DNA from: Psychrobacter sp. PL19
GTDB taxonomy: Bacteria > Pseudomonadota > Gammaproteobacteria > Pseudomonadales > Moraxellaceae
Assembly: GCF_017875835.1 (NCBI RefSeq)
Contig: NZ_JAGING010000001.1
Location: forward strand, 930,001 to 994,000
Reading direction: 5' to 3'
Length of the DNA: 64,000 nt
Of the stretch, positions 10,690-19,518 are shown in pieces (positions within the stretch are counted from its first letter, which is position 1; every line of letters starts with the position of its first letter). The translations under genes and the position numbers were made by a program. The notes under the pieces were generated by a model that was not told the DNA's origin, did no database searches, and saw nothing but the letters and a program-made list of their open reading frames with translations.

Positions 10690-11003
10690 TTCGAGCAGGC
10701 CTGCAAGGTGTTCGCCGCGGTACTTGCTGAGCGCATTGCTTGCTATTAGAAACTCGGACCAGTTATGCCACTGCTGATGATGCTAGGCTAAGACAAAGCT
10801 CTCGAGACCATTCATCCCTATCTCACCTGTAACGAAGTCGAAAAAGCGATGGCGGCTAATGAAAGTAAGCTAATGTATTTCGGCGTATGTTGGTACAGGT
10901 GGAAAAACATATCGCTAGTGTCGCGGTTGAGACACTTCTGGCGCTAACACCGGCCACACTATTGCGCCAACGTCTGTTGAATTTTGATAAACAAGGAACT
11001 CTT
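10690..11003 (+). pseudogene. Degraded coding sequence upstream of the radical SAM gene
   Basis: The frame from 10690 reads as protein-like sequence (FEQACKVFAAVLAERIACY) but is broken by stops at codons 20 and 34, then continues DKALETIHPYLT and EKAMAANESKL. Protein-like sequence seems to pass to another frame at 10887 (MLVQVEKHIASVAVETLLA), which runs in frame into the next gene. G+C-rich codons like those of the next two genes suggest a gene that arrived with them and then decayed. I do not recognise its family. Confidence 0.45.
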
Positions 11004-11984
11004 ATGCCAACGATTGTAGAAAAACCGCCCATTACGAAGGCTCGCAAGCATATTCCATTGGTAGAAGTTCTAGAAGCCCGTGCGGCCGATAGTTGGACCC
11101 ATACCCGCAACGACCAACCACGCGGTTATATTGATGCAAACAAGCTACAAGAATTGTGGATCCATACTGGTACTGCTTGCAATCTGGCCTGTCCGTTCTG
11201 CTTGGAAGGCAGTCACCCTGGTGATGGGCGCATTCCTGGGATGAAACTGAGTGATGTTAAGCCGTTTATTCATGAAGCTCTAGACATGGATGTGGAGCAG
11301 TTTTCTTTCACTGGCGGCGAGCCTTTTGTGATTCGTGATTTTGTCAATATCCTCAATTATGCCAGCCAACATCGACCCTGCTTTGTGCTTACTAACGCCA
11401 CCGAGCCGCTACTGAAGCGTCGGCATCAGGTATTACCCCTACTGAATAACCCTTATCCCATACATTTCCGCGTCAGTCTAGATTTCCCTGACCGCGCCCG
11501 CCACGATAAAGATCGAGGCGATGGTAGCTTTGAGCAAGCGCTAGAGGGTATACGCTGGCTAGTGGATCAGGGCTTCAAGGTATCCATAGCGCGTCAGACC
11601 GACGACGACGAAGTACCGGCTAAGGTCGAAGCTAGGTTTCGAGAGATATTCGAGGCGTGGGGTATTCCCCAGAATCTGGCGTTTACCGTATTTCCTGACT
11701 TAGGTATACCAGGCTCGGAAGATGGCAGTCCAGAAATTACTGAAAACTGTATGCAGAAATACCCTAGCGTTGAGAGTCGGGCACATTTTATGTGCACGTA
11801 TACGCGGATGTTGGTGAAGAAGGGTGATTCAGTGAAGGTATATGCTTGTACGCTGGTGGATGATGACCCTCAATATGATTTAGGTGAGTCGCTGGCCGAG
11901 AGTATGAAGGAGCGAGTTATGCTGCGTCATCATCGGTGTTTCTCTTGTTATCGCTATGGCGCTAGCTGTTCGGCTCCTGCTTAG
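11004..11984 (+). CDS. Radical SAM protein with C-terminal cysteine cluster
   Basis: 326 residues from ATG 11004 (AAGGAA at 10993-10998); the open frame extends 39 codons upstream into the degraded region but lacks a ribosome binding site there. The radical SAM cluster motif is TACNLACPFC (C59, C63, C66), followed by the SAM-binding FTGGEP (102-107). The C-terminus carries C312, C315 and C322 plus further cysteines in FMCTY and YACTL, suggesting an auxiliary iron-sulfur cluster of SPASM/twitch type. The substrate is unknown. The next gene on the same strand is a symporter, so a link with uptake of its substrate is possible but not shown. Codons are richer in G+C than in neighbouring genes. 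Confidence 0.8.
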   Translation: MPTIVEKPPITKARKHIPLVEVLEARAADSWTHTRNDQPRGYIDANKLQELWIHTGTACNLACPFCLEGSHPGDGRIPGMKLSDVKPFIHEALDMDVEQFSFTGGEPFVIRDFVNILNYASQHRPCFVLTNATEPLLKRRHQVLPLLNNPYPIHFRVSLDFPDRARHDKDRGDGSFEQALEGIRWLVDQGFKVSIARQTDDDEVPAKVEARFREIFEAWGIPQNLAFTVFPDLGIPGSEDGSPEITENCMQKYPSVESRAHFMCTYTRMLVKKGDSVKVYACTLVDDDPQYDLGESLAESMKERVMLRHHRCFSCYRYGASCSAPA

Positions 11985-12366
11985 TTCAGCTTTTGGTGGG
12001 TTGGCCAGGGACATTCACTTTGGCATTATCGACTGGGAAATTCCAACCCTGGAGTTAACGGCCTGGACAGACAGGTAAACGTAAGCTTTTAGACATTGAG
12101 TATCGGTTGTTCTAAGGTATTGAGTTGTAAGTTTAGAAAATAATCGCAAAAAATATGATGCCTTTGAAAGTGAATTAACGGTCTATGGTAAAACAATCAA
12201 CGGTATGAAGCCCATTGGCAGTAGGTTTCCCTACGTAATTCATAGGTGTTTTGGGCTTATCCGATATAAATAGTTTTTTTTAATAAAAATTAATCCGATG
12301 GTTTCCATGGTAGGCATTTGCCGCGCCATATTGCAATTATAAAAAACCAAAGGGAAATAACTGCCC
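11985..12366 (+). other. Spacer between radical SAM gene and symporter gene
   Basis: 382 bp. The first ~100 bp read, one frame off the preceding gene, as a short coherent peptide ending in IPTLELTAWTDR and a stop, possibly the remnant of another coding sequence. The rest is AT-rich. AGGGAA about 10 nt before ATG 12367 serves the symporter gene. No clear terminator was found. Confidence 0.35.
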
Positions 12367-13770
12367 ATGGGCATTACTGAAGCCACGCTATTTTGGGGGT
12401 TTTTGCTGGCTTACGGCGTGATCATGTACGTCTTGTCACCAAAAAGTAAAAGTTCGGAGTCATTCTATAAAGGTACGGATGATCAAGGCAAACCAGTAGG
12501 GCAATGGTCGCTGACGGCCAGTATTTTTATTAGTTGGATCTTCGCTAAGTCAGTGACCAATGCCGCTAACTTAGGCGTTTCTTATGGGGCAGTGGGTGGT
12601 TTGGCTTATGCCAGTTATTGGCTGTCGATTCCAGTGGCTGGCTATGTAATCTACCTGATTCGCAAACAGACTGGTGCCCGCAGCTTGCAGGAGTTTCTAA
12701 CGTCGCGTTTTGGCCGGATGGCATCTCTGGCGTTTGCAGCAGCTATCCTGATTCGGTTGTACAACGAAATCTGGAGCAATACCGCGGTAGTAGGTGGTTA
12801 TTTTGGTCTGCCTGGGCAGTGGCAGTATTATACTGCCGCCATGATATTTACCGCGTTTACCCTGGCCTATAGTCTGAAAGGTGGGCTACGCTCTTCGATC
12901 TTTACTGATGTGATTCAAACCTTTGTGTTCGTGTTCTTTTTGGGTGCGGTGCTGTTTATGATTTTACCCGCTAACGAGCCTGGCACGCTATTGCGGGAGG
13001 GTAGTTTTCAACTGGATTCAGGAATGGATTTGCTACTGGTAGCATTGCTGCAGTTGTTTAGTTATCCTTTCCACGATCCAGTATTAACCGACCGAGCATT
13101 TGTTAATAATGAAAAAAAGATGCTTAAGAGCTTTGTGGTGGCAGGATTATTAGGTTTTGTAGCGGTGTTTATCTTTAGTTTAGTGGGCGTTCATGCTCGG
13201 CTGAACGGTATCGATGCCATGGGTAATGCGCCGGTGGCAGTGGGTCGTTCGTTAGGACTGGCGGCATTGTTTTTTATGAGCGTGATCATGATGACGTCTG
13301 CTGGTTCGACACTGGACTCCACGTTCAGTTCCCTGGCCAAATCATTGGCTGTGGATCTGCCGCGCCTTGCGCACCGAGCGACCACTCGTCTTCCTAGCAT
13401 GCGAGTGGGTGCTACGGTAATGGTAGTTTTTGCGTTACTGGGCAATATACCTATGTTTGCTGGTACTGACATTTTGGCCGCAACCACCATCTCTGGCACC
13501 ATGGTGATGGGATTGGCGCCAGTATTTTTGTTTTATCGTCTTACCCGCTGGTCGCCGTGGAGCTTTCATCTCAGTTTTTGGACTGGTCTGACGCTAGGTA
13601 TTGCATTGGCAGTAGGTGTTATCCCAGCCAGTTGGGCGATTGGCGAAGGCAAATATGGACTGTTGTTAGGAGTAAACGCTTGGGGCTTTGTACTGTGTAC
13701 GTTAGGCTTTTTTATACCATTACTGGTGGCCCGCTGGCGACGAGGACCGACAGCAGTGTTACACTCTTGA
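12367..13770 (+). CDS. Sodium:solute symporter family (SSS) transporter
   Basis: 467 residues with about 12-13 hydrophobic helices across the whole length. SSS-type features include SWIFAKSVTNAANLG in the early helices and SAGSTLDSTFSSLAKS in the later core helix. Such proteins import organic solutes with sodium across the inner membrane. The substrate cannot be inferred from sequence by eye. It follows the radical SAM gene on the same strand. CTG and GGC/GCC codons are common, unlike the TTA/TTG-rich neighbours, which supports acquisition together with that gene. Confidence 0.85.
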   Translation: MGITEATLFWGFLLAYGVIMYVLSPKSKSSESFYKGTDDQGKPVGQWSLTASIFISWIFAKSVTNAANLGVSYGAVGGLAYASYWLSIPVAGYVIYLIRKQTGARSLQEFLTSRFGRMASLAFAAAILIRLYNEIWSNTAVVGGYFGLPGQWQYYTAAMIFTAFTLAYSLKGGLRSSIFTDVIQTFVFVFFLGAVLFMILPANEPGTLLREGSFQLDSGMDLLLVALLQLFSYPFHDPVLTDRAFVNNEKKMLKSFVVAGLLGFVAVFIFSLVGVHARLNGIDAMGNAPVAVGRSLGLAALFFMSVIMMTSAGSTLDSTFSSLAKSLAVDLPRLAHRATTRLPSMRVGATVMVVFALLGNIPMFAGTDILAATTISGTMVMGLAPVFLFYRLTRWSPWSFHLSFWTGLTLGIALAVGVIPASWAIGEGKYGLLLGVNAWGFVLCTLGFFIPLLVARWRRGPTAVLHS

Positions 13771-13793
13771 TGGCAGGTTTTATACCAGTCTCG

Positions 13794-13825
13794 ATCTCAG
13801 CATCTCAGCATCTCAGCATCTCAGC
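13794..13825 (+). repeat. Four tandem copies of an 8-bp unit
   Basis: ATCTCAGC repeated four times without error, 24 bp after the symporter stop. A slippage-prone microsatellite with no coding role in the symporter frame. Confidence 0.9.
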
Positions 13826-13959
13826 ATTGAGTCGTTCAGTGTTCGGAGGCTTAAGTATCTGATGTGGTAATAAGCATCTCATGCTGTAAGCTGTTTGTAG
13901 TTTCTTGCAGTAATTAATAGTTAGCTATCAGGCGGCTTTAAAAAACTCTATTATTGCCT

Positions 13960-14262
13960 ATAACTATTGCCTATAACCAGTAGTCAAACACTGGAATAGT
14001 AATTATTTGCTCATCAGCTTTATTACCGATATCATCATTAGTAGTGTCGGTACTTATTGTAACCAGCTTACGAGTCTGGCACTTATTTGACGCTAGGGGT
14101 GGCGGGGTAGTCACTCTGAGTACTCTTGTTTAATGGTTATCGCAGCGCAAAAATGTAGTAATTGCGTATTGTTGAATCGCCGCTGCCGCGAGCCTACGCA
14201 GCTTATGGTAAGATAAATGCTGGTAGAAAAGGTATGGATATATAATTTATAGATTTTTTGAT
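13960..14262 (-). pseudogene. Decayed copy of the M23 peptidase 5' end and its upstream region
   Basis: Aligns in the same orientation with 10240-10500. On the minus strand the frame corresponding to the M23 N-terminus reads PPPLASNKCQTRKL against the real PPPILSKRQTPKR, with the ATG replaced by ACC. About 34 bp are inserted near 14170-14205. Together with the left copy it brackets the degraded gene, radical SAM and symporter. The surrounding gap 13771-14535 otherwise holds only the 8-bp microsatellite and AT-rich sequence ending in the ribosome binding site of the LOG gene. Confidence 0.55.
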
Positions 14263-14535
14263 AATGGGCGATGTCCACCTTATTGCTATGTTCGCTCCTT
14301 ACATTTCAGCCATTAAATATACCAGACTGCTAATAAAATTTAATCATATTTATGGCTGTTATGCTTAATCAGTATATCGTTGACCCACATCTCAAAACGC
14401 TAAAAAATGTATAGTGTGGGTATAGAAAGTTGGATAAATGGGGCAATTAAATATTCGTTTAAGCCAACAAACCATTAAAAGTAATCTGAAAAACCACACA
14501 AAAATGATCATTTAAGTAAAAATTAAGGGCATTAT

Positions 14536-15213
14536 ATGCAAATGAAAATTAACAATGACACTTATGAAGTCATAACCAGTCAAGATATCACTAATATTGA
14601 AAAAGCAGTGGATAAATCAACCCTGGCTATGCCTTTAGTCGCGGTTTATTGTGGCTCACGTTTGGGTAATAGCGATATCTATGAGCAAGCGGCCCGTGAC
14701 TTGGGTCAAGCATTAGCCGAAAATGGTATGGGTTTGGTATATGGCGGTGCCAGCATTGGTCTGATGGGCGCAGTAGCAGATGGGGTGATTAAGAATGGCG
14801 CACAGGCAGTTGGTGTGATTCCAACCTTTATGCTCAAACATGAGATCGCGCATCAGAAACTAACACGCCTACATTTAACCGATACCATGCATACCCGTAA
14901 AACGGTGATGGCAGAATATGCTGATGCGTTTATCACTTTACCAGGTGGTCTAGGAACGCTAGAAGAGATTATGGAAATCGCGACATGGCGACAGTTATAT
15001 CAACACGAAAAACCGATGATCATTCTGAATATTAATGGTTTCTATGATTGTCTAATTGAGCATTTGAAATATACTGCCGACCAAGGGTTTATGAAGCAGC
15101 AAGATCTTGAACGCTTAGTTATCTGTAACACTATTGGCGAGGCTATTGAACTATTACAAGTTATCGTTAAAATTGATGATAAAGTGGATACCGATACTAT
15201 GGTTGGTAATTAA
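14536..15213 (+). CDS. LOG-family protein (cytokinin riboside monophosphate phosphoribohydrolase type)
   Basis: 225 residues. Rossmann-like fold with the nucleotide-binding motif PGGLGTLEE (136-144) and the upstream RK pair (121-122) that define the LOG/TIGR00730 group. Members release the base from nucleoside 5'-monophosphates, and in bacteria probably act on AMP or modified AMP. An N-terminal ~33-residue extension precedes the core. AAGGG 6 nt before ATG 14536 fixes the start. It ends at a strong bidirectional terminator. Confidence 0.88.
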   Translation: MQMKINNDTYEVITSQDITNIEKAVDKSTLAMPLVAVYCGSRLGNSDIYEQAARDLGQALAENGMGLVYGGASIGLMGAVADGVIKNGAQAVGVIPTFMLKHEIAHQKLTRLHLTDTMHTRKTVMAEYADAFITLPGGLGTLEEIMEIATWRQLYQHEKPMIILNINGFYDCLIEHLKYTADQGFMKQQDLERLVICNTIGEAIELLQVIVKIDDKVDTDTMVGN

Positions 15214-15308
15214 GTCAGAAGTTAGGCCAGAAGTTAGGCTAGTAATCAGGAACTGAATAATATCGAGCTGTCCCTTTACTTAAGTAGTTATTCAAATGAC
15301 CACGCAAT

Positions 15309-15355
15309 AAAAAGGCGGGTGCCAAGCTAATCGTTAGCTTGGCACCCGCCTTTTT
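15309..15355. terminator. Strong bidirectional terminator
   Basis: Perfect 22-bp stem (15309-15330 with 15334-15355) and a 3-nt loop, A-run on the left and T-run on the right. It separates the convergent LOG gene and FAD oxidoreductase gene and can act for both. Confidence 0.95.
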
Positions 15356-15474
15356 ATTGTTATCTTTTTAATTTTATCTACTTGAAAGTACCCATTGCTC
15401 TGAAAGTATGCGCTACTGCCAAGTTTTTACAACCAAGCAGCATTAGGGTTAAATACTGGTTTGAAGCGCTACCA

Positions 15475-17127
15475 TTAAGCTGGGGTCAAGTCACAGGTCC
15501 AACTGTCGATAGCGGCGCCGCAAATACTGTTGTTGACCTCAGCCATAGCAACTGGGAATCCACGCTCTTCAGCTAATACACGCGCCACGGCATCGATAGT
15601 GGCACTATCATTATGGGCTAAGTACTCCCATTCATGAGTGTAACGGCTGAGATTGGCTGGCAAATCATTGTCTATTAATCCAAGCTCGATTAACTGATCA
15701 ACAATTTCATCTGCAGCAATCAGCGTCGATGATGCCTTAACGTTTTCAGCGCGCGCATAACGTATATTGGGGTATAAACTAACATCGGCAACCCGCAAGG
15801 TATCATCATTGCCAGGAATTTGCTGACCACCATATAAGGCATTACCAACAGTATGTGCACTGTTGAATGTAGGTACAAACTCTGCCACGTATTCGATGGA
15901 TTGCTGACTGCGCACTTGTAGCGGTGTTTCATCCCAGCCATCTTCAATATAATGTACATATTGCTCGGGTAATTTAGGTTGAGCACTATCTTTACTAGAG
16001 GCCACCAGACCATCATCAAATAAAGTAACCGACTTACTCATACCATGGATCTGATAGTAGCCGCCCGGATAGGGGGTAAGCTGTGCCATACCTTGAGGCG
16101 TACCGCGTTGGCCGTAAATAATAATTTCTGGTATCTGTCCACCAGCCTCGCCCCAATGAGTAATATAAGAGGATTTAAACTCAACCATACGAGTCACTTC
16201 AACGCCGACCATATCGTCAATTACGCCAGTGCGAAAGCCGCAAGCATTGACTAAGTAATCGACTTCAATAGTGCCAGCGCTCGCTTCATTATTCTGTTGA
16301 TAATCAATACGCCATTTAGTGACGTGATGATTAGCGTTTGAACAGTCAGTACAATCAACAGCCACCACTTGCTTCACCTGAGTATCAGTAAAGACATGGG
16401 CGTGATCATAACCTTCTAAAGCCAATTGCGCAGAAGCCGCCAAGCGGAAAATATTCCAGCCATATTCTTGCACGACAATCAGTGGAAACTTAACCTTGTT
16501 CAAATCTAAGTACTTAGCAACCGGTATCATCCACTCATCGACCGTGCTGGGCGCAGCGACTTGCTCAAACTCAGACAGCTCAATCAACCGTTCGTGACTA
16601 TATAGCTGGTAATAATCTTCAGGGTCACCTAAAACTTTATTACTAGGATCTTGTGCAATAAGATCACGATAAGCGTCTGTTAAAATATCCAGACGTGGGA
16701 GTAAGTCCTCCGGTATACCGTCATCACGCGTCGGCACTGCGAATACAGTGGGGCGTACATCGATGGTATAGGGATAAAGGCGTAGAATATCGATACATTG
16801 TTCAAGTAGGGCCACGCAGTCCTCATCAGGGATTTCGCGGTATAGGTTACCCCCAGCGTGTAAATGACACATTGGTGGGCCATCAATCAGCGAGGTTTTC
16901 TTTTCAAATAAATACGTCTCAAGCCCTAATGCGGCCAGACGAATAGCAATAGTGGCACCTGCTGTACCACCACCAAGAATACCAACGCGCTTCGAGACAT
17001 CACCCTGTGTTGATGGGTGCTGATTATTTACAGTCATGTCTTTGGGTATATTATTAAGCATAGTTGCCTCGTGTTTGACGGCTTGGGATTGAGCTTTTAT
17101 AGAAGATTGGTTCATTATCGTGGTCAT
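15475..17127 (-). CDS. FAD-dependent oxidoreductase
   Basis: 550 residues. A dinucleotide-binding motif GILGGGTAGA (49-58) with GxGxxG glycines at 52, 54 and 57 is followed by an acidic strand end at YLFEK, as in FAD-binding oxidoreductases. The first ~45 residues are polar and probably not part of the fold, so the true start could be one of the internal ATG codons. AAGGAT lies only 2 nt from the first ATG. The reaction is unknown. Transcribed alone toward the terminator at 15309. Confidence 0.75.
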   Translation of the reverse strand: MTTIMNQSSIKAQSQAVKHEATMLNNIPKDMTVNNQHPSTQGDVSKRVGILGGGTAGATIAIRLAALGLETYLFEKKTSLIDGPPMCHLHAGGNLYREIPDEDCVALLEQCIDILRLYPYTIDVRPTVFAVPTRDDGIPEDLLPRLDILTDAYRDLIAQDPSNKVLGDPEDYYQLYSHERLIELSEFEQVAAPSTVDEWMIPVAKYLDLNKVKFPLIVVQEYGWNIFRLAASAQLALEGYDHAHVFTDTQVKQVVAVDCTDCSNANHHVTKWRIDYQQNNEASAGTIEVDYLVNACGFRTGVIDDMVGVEVTRMVEFKSSYITHWGEAGGQIPEIIIYGQRGTPQGMAQLTPYPGGYYQIHGMSKSVTLFDDGLVASSKDSAQPKLPEQYVHYIEDGWDETPLQVRSQQSIEYVAEFVPTFNSAHTVGNALYGGQQIPGNDDTLRVADVSLYPNIRYARAENVKASSTLIAADEIVDQLIELGLIDNDLPANLSRYTHEWEYLAHNDSATIDAVARVLAEERGFPVAMAEVNNSICGAAIDSWTCDLTPA

Positions 17128-17833
17128 ATCCTTTCTATTGTAAGCAAAGTAAGCGTTAGCGTAAGCAAAATAAGAAATAAATGTGGTTGTAAGGTTTTAG
17201 TTTAATAGTTTATGAGACAGATATTTTTATGTTTTTATATCGATAAAGCTGATATGCGTGCTCTCTTCTCTAACTTCAATAGGTAAGTTAATAATATGAT
17301 GGTTTAGTAATACTAATTTTATGTTTCAAATTGTGTAGATGTTCTTATCATGCATGTGACCAGTGTACGAAACTTTATGATAGATATCTTAATAGATACG
17401 TAAGCAGATACATGAGTTTTGTCAGTAAACAGCTATAGGCTATACCAGATAAACAAATGTTAATAAAAACGATTAATTTACAGAGCTGGCTATGTAGGGA
17501 CAAGACTAATCAATTACCACTTATGTGATAAAACAAGCGTTTTAGTTTATTCAATTTGTAATTTTTACACACTTTTGTAAATCTATATAACACTAGAATC
17601 ATCGGTTTTAGAGCACGTGCTATATTAAAAAAGTTTCCTGTGGCCAAACAAATAGAGGTAATGGTTACCAATCGCTATCTTTGGTTTACTCGTTTATGTT
17701 TTAGTCATAATGAATAGAGGTAGACTGGTTAATTCGAATTTATCTAAGGCTTAGGAAATCTTAACAAAAAGAAGGTTTAAGAAACAATTTAAATAAACAA
17801 TATTGTTAATGATTAATTTATAAGGAAATTACT
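17128..17833. other. Long AT-rich intergenic region
   Basis: 706 bp between divergent genes (FAD oxidoreductase minus, lipoprotein plus). No open frame with family resemblance and no RNA gene recognised. It must contain both promoters. AAGGAAA before ATG 17834 is the lipoprotein ribosome binding site. Confidence 0.5.
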
Positions 17834-18268
17834 ATGAAACGTATTATTATGTTGTCTGCACTAACAGGCGTTTTAGCTCTTACAGGATGTTCAACATTAA
17901 AGAACGTGGTCGGCATCGATAAATCAGGCACTCATGAGGTCCAAGCGACCAGCAATAATACAGCGCCAGTAGCCAGTAAAAATGGCATGTTAGTCGATTC
18001 GGCTAATAATATGACCTTGTATACCTTTGATAAAGATTCAATGAATAAGTCAGAATGTGGTTCAGCCTGTATGGTAGTTTGGCCAGCCTTCATGGCACCA
18101 AACAATGCTAAAGCCTCTGGCCAATTCGCTGCCTTCCAACGCGAAGATGGTAAATCTCAATGGGCAATGAATGGTAAGCCTCTGTATTTCTATGCTAATG
18201 ACACGAAAGTGGGTGATAAAGATGGCGATAAGAAAGGCGATGTTTGGCACATAGTGACAACCAAATAA
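17834..18268 (+). CDS. Secreted-repeat lipoprotein (COG4315 type)
   Basis: 144 residues. Signal peptide with lipobox LTGC, lipidated Cys19. The mature part has the pattern of the secreted-repeat family (Lipoprotein_15): LYTFDKDSMNKSEC-x3-C followed by VWPAF, then WAMNGKPLYFYANDTKVGD and a final DVWHIV. Members sit in the cell envelope and have no established enzymatic role. Monocistronic, ending at the terminator 18328-18356. Confidence 0.88.
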   Translation: MKRIIMLSALTGVLALTGCSTLKNVVGIDKSGTHEVQATSNNTAPVASKNGMLVDSANNMTLYTFDKDSMNKSECGSACMVVWPAFMAPNNAKASGQFAAFQREDGKSQWAMNGKPLYFYANDTKVGDKDGDKKGDVWHIVTTK

Positions 18269-18327
18269 ATCCTATTATTGATGATGTTCAGTTAATAACA
18301 ACAGGTTAGTACCGAATACTAAGACCA

Positions 18328-18356
18328 AAAAAAGCAGCCATTATGGCTGCTTTTTT
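18328..18356. terminator. Terminator after the lipoprotein gene
   Basis: Perfect 13-bp stem (18328-18340 with 18344-18356), loop TTA, flanked by A6 and T6, so it can work in both directions for the convergent yceI-like gene as well. Confidence 0.93.
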
Positions 18357-18478
18357 ATTTACTCTGTTACCAGAAGTGCTATTTAGAAGTGCTATTTAGA
18401 AGTGCTGGTTAGAAATAGTTGTCAGAAAAGCGTCTATAGCCAGGTTATTAATAACAGCTCAAAGTTATTTATTACTTA

Positions 18479-19084
18479 TTACTTAGTACTCTTTTCTATC
18501 AGCTCGCCATCGATCTGAATAGGGACATTAGTGGTAATACCATCTGCAAAAGTTGTCATACCGTAAGCCGCACGATCAATGTTACCGGTCGCACGAAAGC
18601 CAATGACGGGTTTGTTGTTCATAGGACTGTTAGCGATTTTCTTTAGTGTTACGTTCAAGGTGAGTGGCATAGTCTTACCCAATAAGGTGAAGTCACCGGT
18701 TACTTTAGCTTGCTGCGGATTGATAAAGTTCACTTGGGTCGACTTAAAGGTCATAGTTGGATATTTGGCAACATCAAAAAAATCGTCCGTCTTTAAATGC
18801 TTGTCACGAGCAGCCCACGCGGTATTGATACTGTCAGTACCAATAACAAAATTCATTTGAGTCTTATTGGGGGTCTTAATGTCGTAATTGAGAGTGCCAT
18901 CAACGTCGTCAAAGCGACCCATAGTGGTTGAAAACCCTAAATGCTCTACAGAAAATCCAACACGAGTGTGAGAGTTGTCCAGTTGCCACTGGGTAGGTAA
19001 GGCGGCGCCTGCAAAAGTGGTCATCGCAAGAGCTGATGTGATAAGTAAGGCTTTTGCTGTTTGGGTAAGTAAAGAGTTTCCCAT
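18479..19084 (-). CDS. YceI-family periplasmic protein
   Basis: 201 residues. N-terminal signal peptide ending near AGA-A (cleavage ~27/28). The mature part shows YceI hallmarks: WQLDNSHTRVGFSVEHLG, the GRFDDVDGTLNYD strand, SINTAWAARDKHLKTDDFFD, FKSTQ and GDFTLLGKTMPLTLNV. YceI proteins are lipocalin-like barrels that bind polyisoprenoid lipids in the periplasm. A physiological ligand is not shown here. The 3' side is an imperfect direct-repeat stretch (AGAAGTGCT-like units near 18370-18405) without coding content. Confidence 0.92.
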   Translation of the reverse strand: MGNSLLTQTAKALLITSALAMTTFAGAALPTQWQLDNSHTRVGFSVEHLGFSTTMGRFDDVDGTLNYDIKTPNKTQMNFVIGTDSINTAWAARDKHLKTDDFFDVAKYPTMTFKSTQVNFINPQQAKVTGDFTLLGKTMPLTLNVTLKKIANSPMNNKPVIGFRATGNIDRAAYGMTTFADGITTNVPIQIDGELIEKSTK

Positions 19085-19309
19085 TATATGTTGTCCTATG
19101 TAGAGTATTATTATAAGTTGCTGTATCGTAGATATTACTCATCATTTATAACTTATAAGTGCTTGAAAGTCAGTAGCTTTATTAATAAAATCTTAACAAC
19201 GCTGGTCAAGTATAAGCCATTAGACCGTGAGTTATGAGCTTGAAGCACCCTATTCAATATGATTATACAACTGCGAATGAATTCTATCACTGTCTTGACC
19301 CTGACATGC

Positions 19310-19338
19310 TTGCATCAACTAGTAAAAACCGTTAAAAT
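19310..19338 (+). promoter_or_regulatory. Sigma-70-type promoter of rpmE2
   Basis: TTGCAT (19310-19315), 17-bp spacer, TAAAAT (19333-19338). The expected transcription start near 19345 leaves a ~175-nt leader before the rpmE2 ATG. The preceding gap from 19085 is otherwise plain AT-rich sequence holding the divergent yceI-type promoter. Confidence 0.65.
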
Positions 19339-19344
19339 CGTCGT

Positions 19345-19518
19345 TTAATTTTCCCGCTGGGGAAAGGCTAAGTGAGCAGAAGTGTGGTGTTGGGTGCTGG
19401 AATAAGCCAGTGACGCAGCTGCCAGACTAGTAGAGGTCCTTAGTGCCTCAGTTACGTATGTCATAGATGGACAACTAGTCCATAATATTGAGCATACATC
19501 GGACATAGAGAGTTTATT
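19345..19518 (+). promoter_or_regulatory. Structured 5' leader of rpmE2
   Basis: The leader is visibly richer in G+C than surrounding intergenic DNA and contains several hairpins: TTTCCC/GGGAAA (19350-19365), CTGG/CCAG (19397-19410), GAGG/CCTC (19433-19449) and ATGGAC/GTCCAT (19467-19483). Such a long folded leader fits autogenous or ligand control of the L31 gene. The type of control is inference. Confidence 0.45.

Noticed and set aside
10887..11003. N-terminal extension of the radical SAM protein
   Set aside because: The frame is open but has no ribosome binding site, lies in degraded sequence, and ATG 11004 has AAGGAA at the right distance.
13794..13825. CRISPR-like array after the symporter gene
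   Set aside because: The 8-bp units are contiguous with no spacers; it is a microsatellite. No CRISPR array or cas gene was seen in the window.
19345..19500. Possible 4.5S/SRP or other housekeeping small RNA
   Set aside because: The region is G+C-rich and folds, but the SRP tetraloop and symmetric-loop motifs (GGAAGCAGC type) are missing; a leader of rpmE2 fits better.
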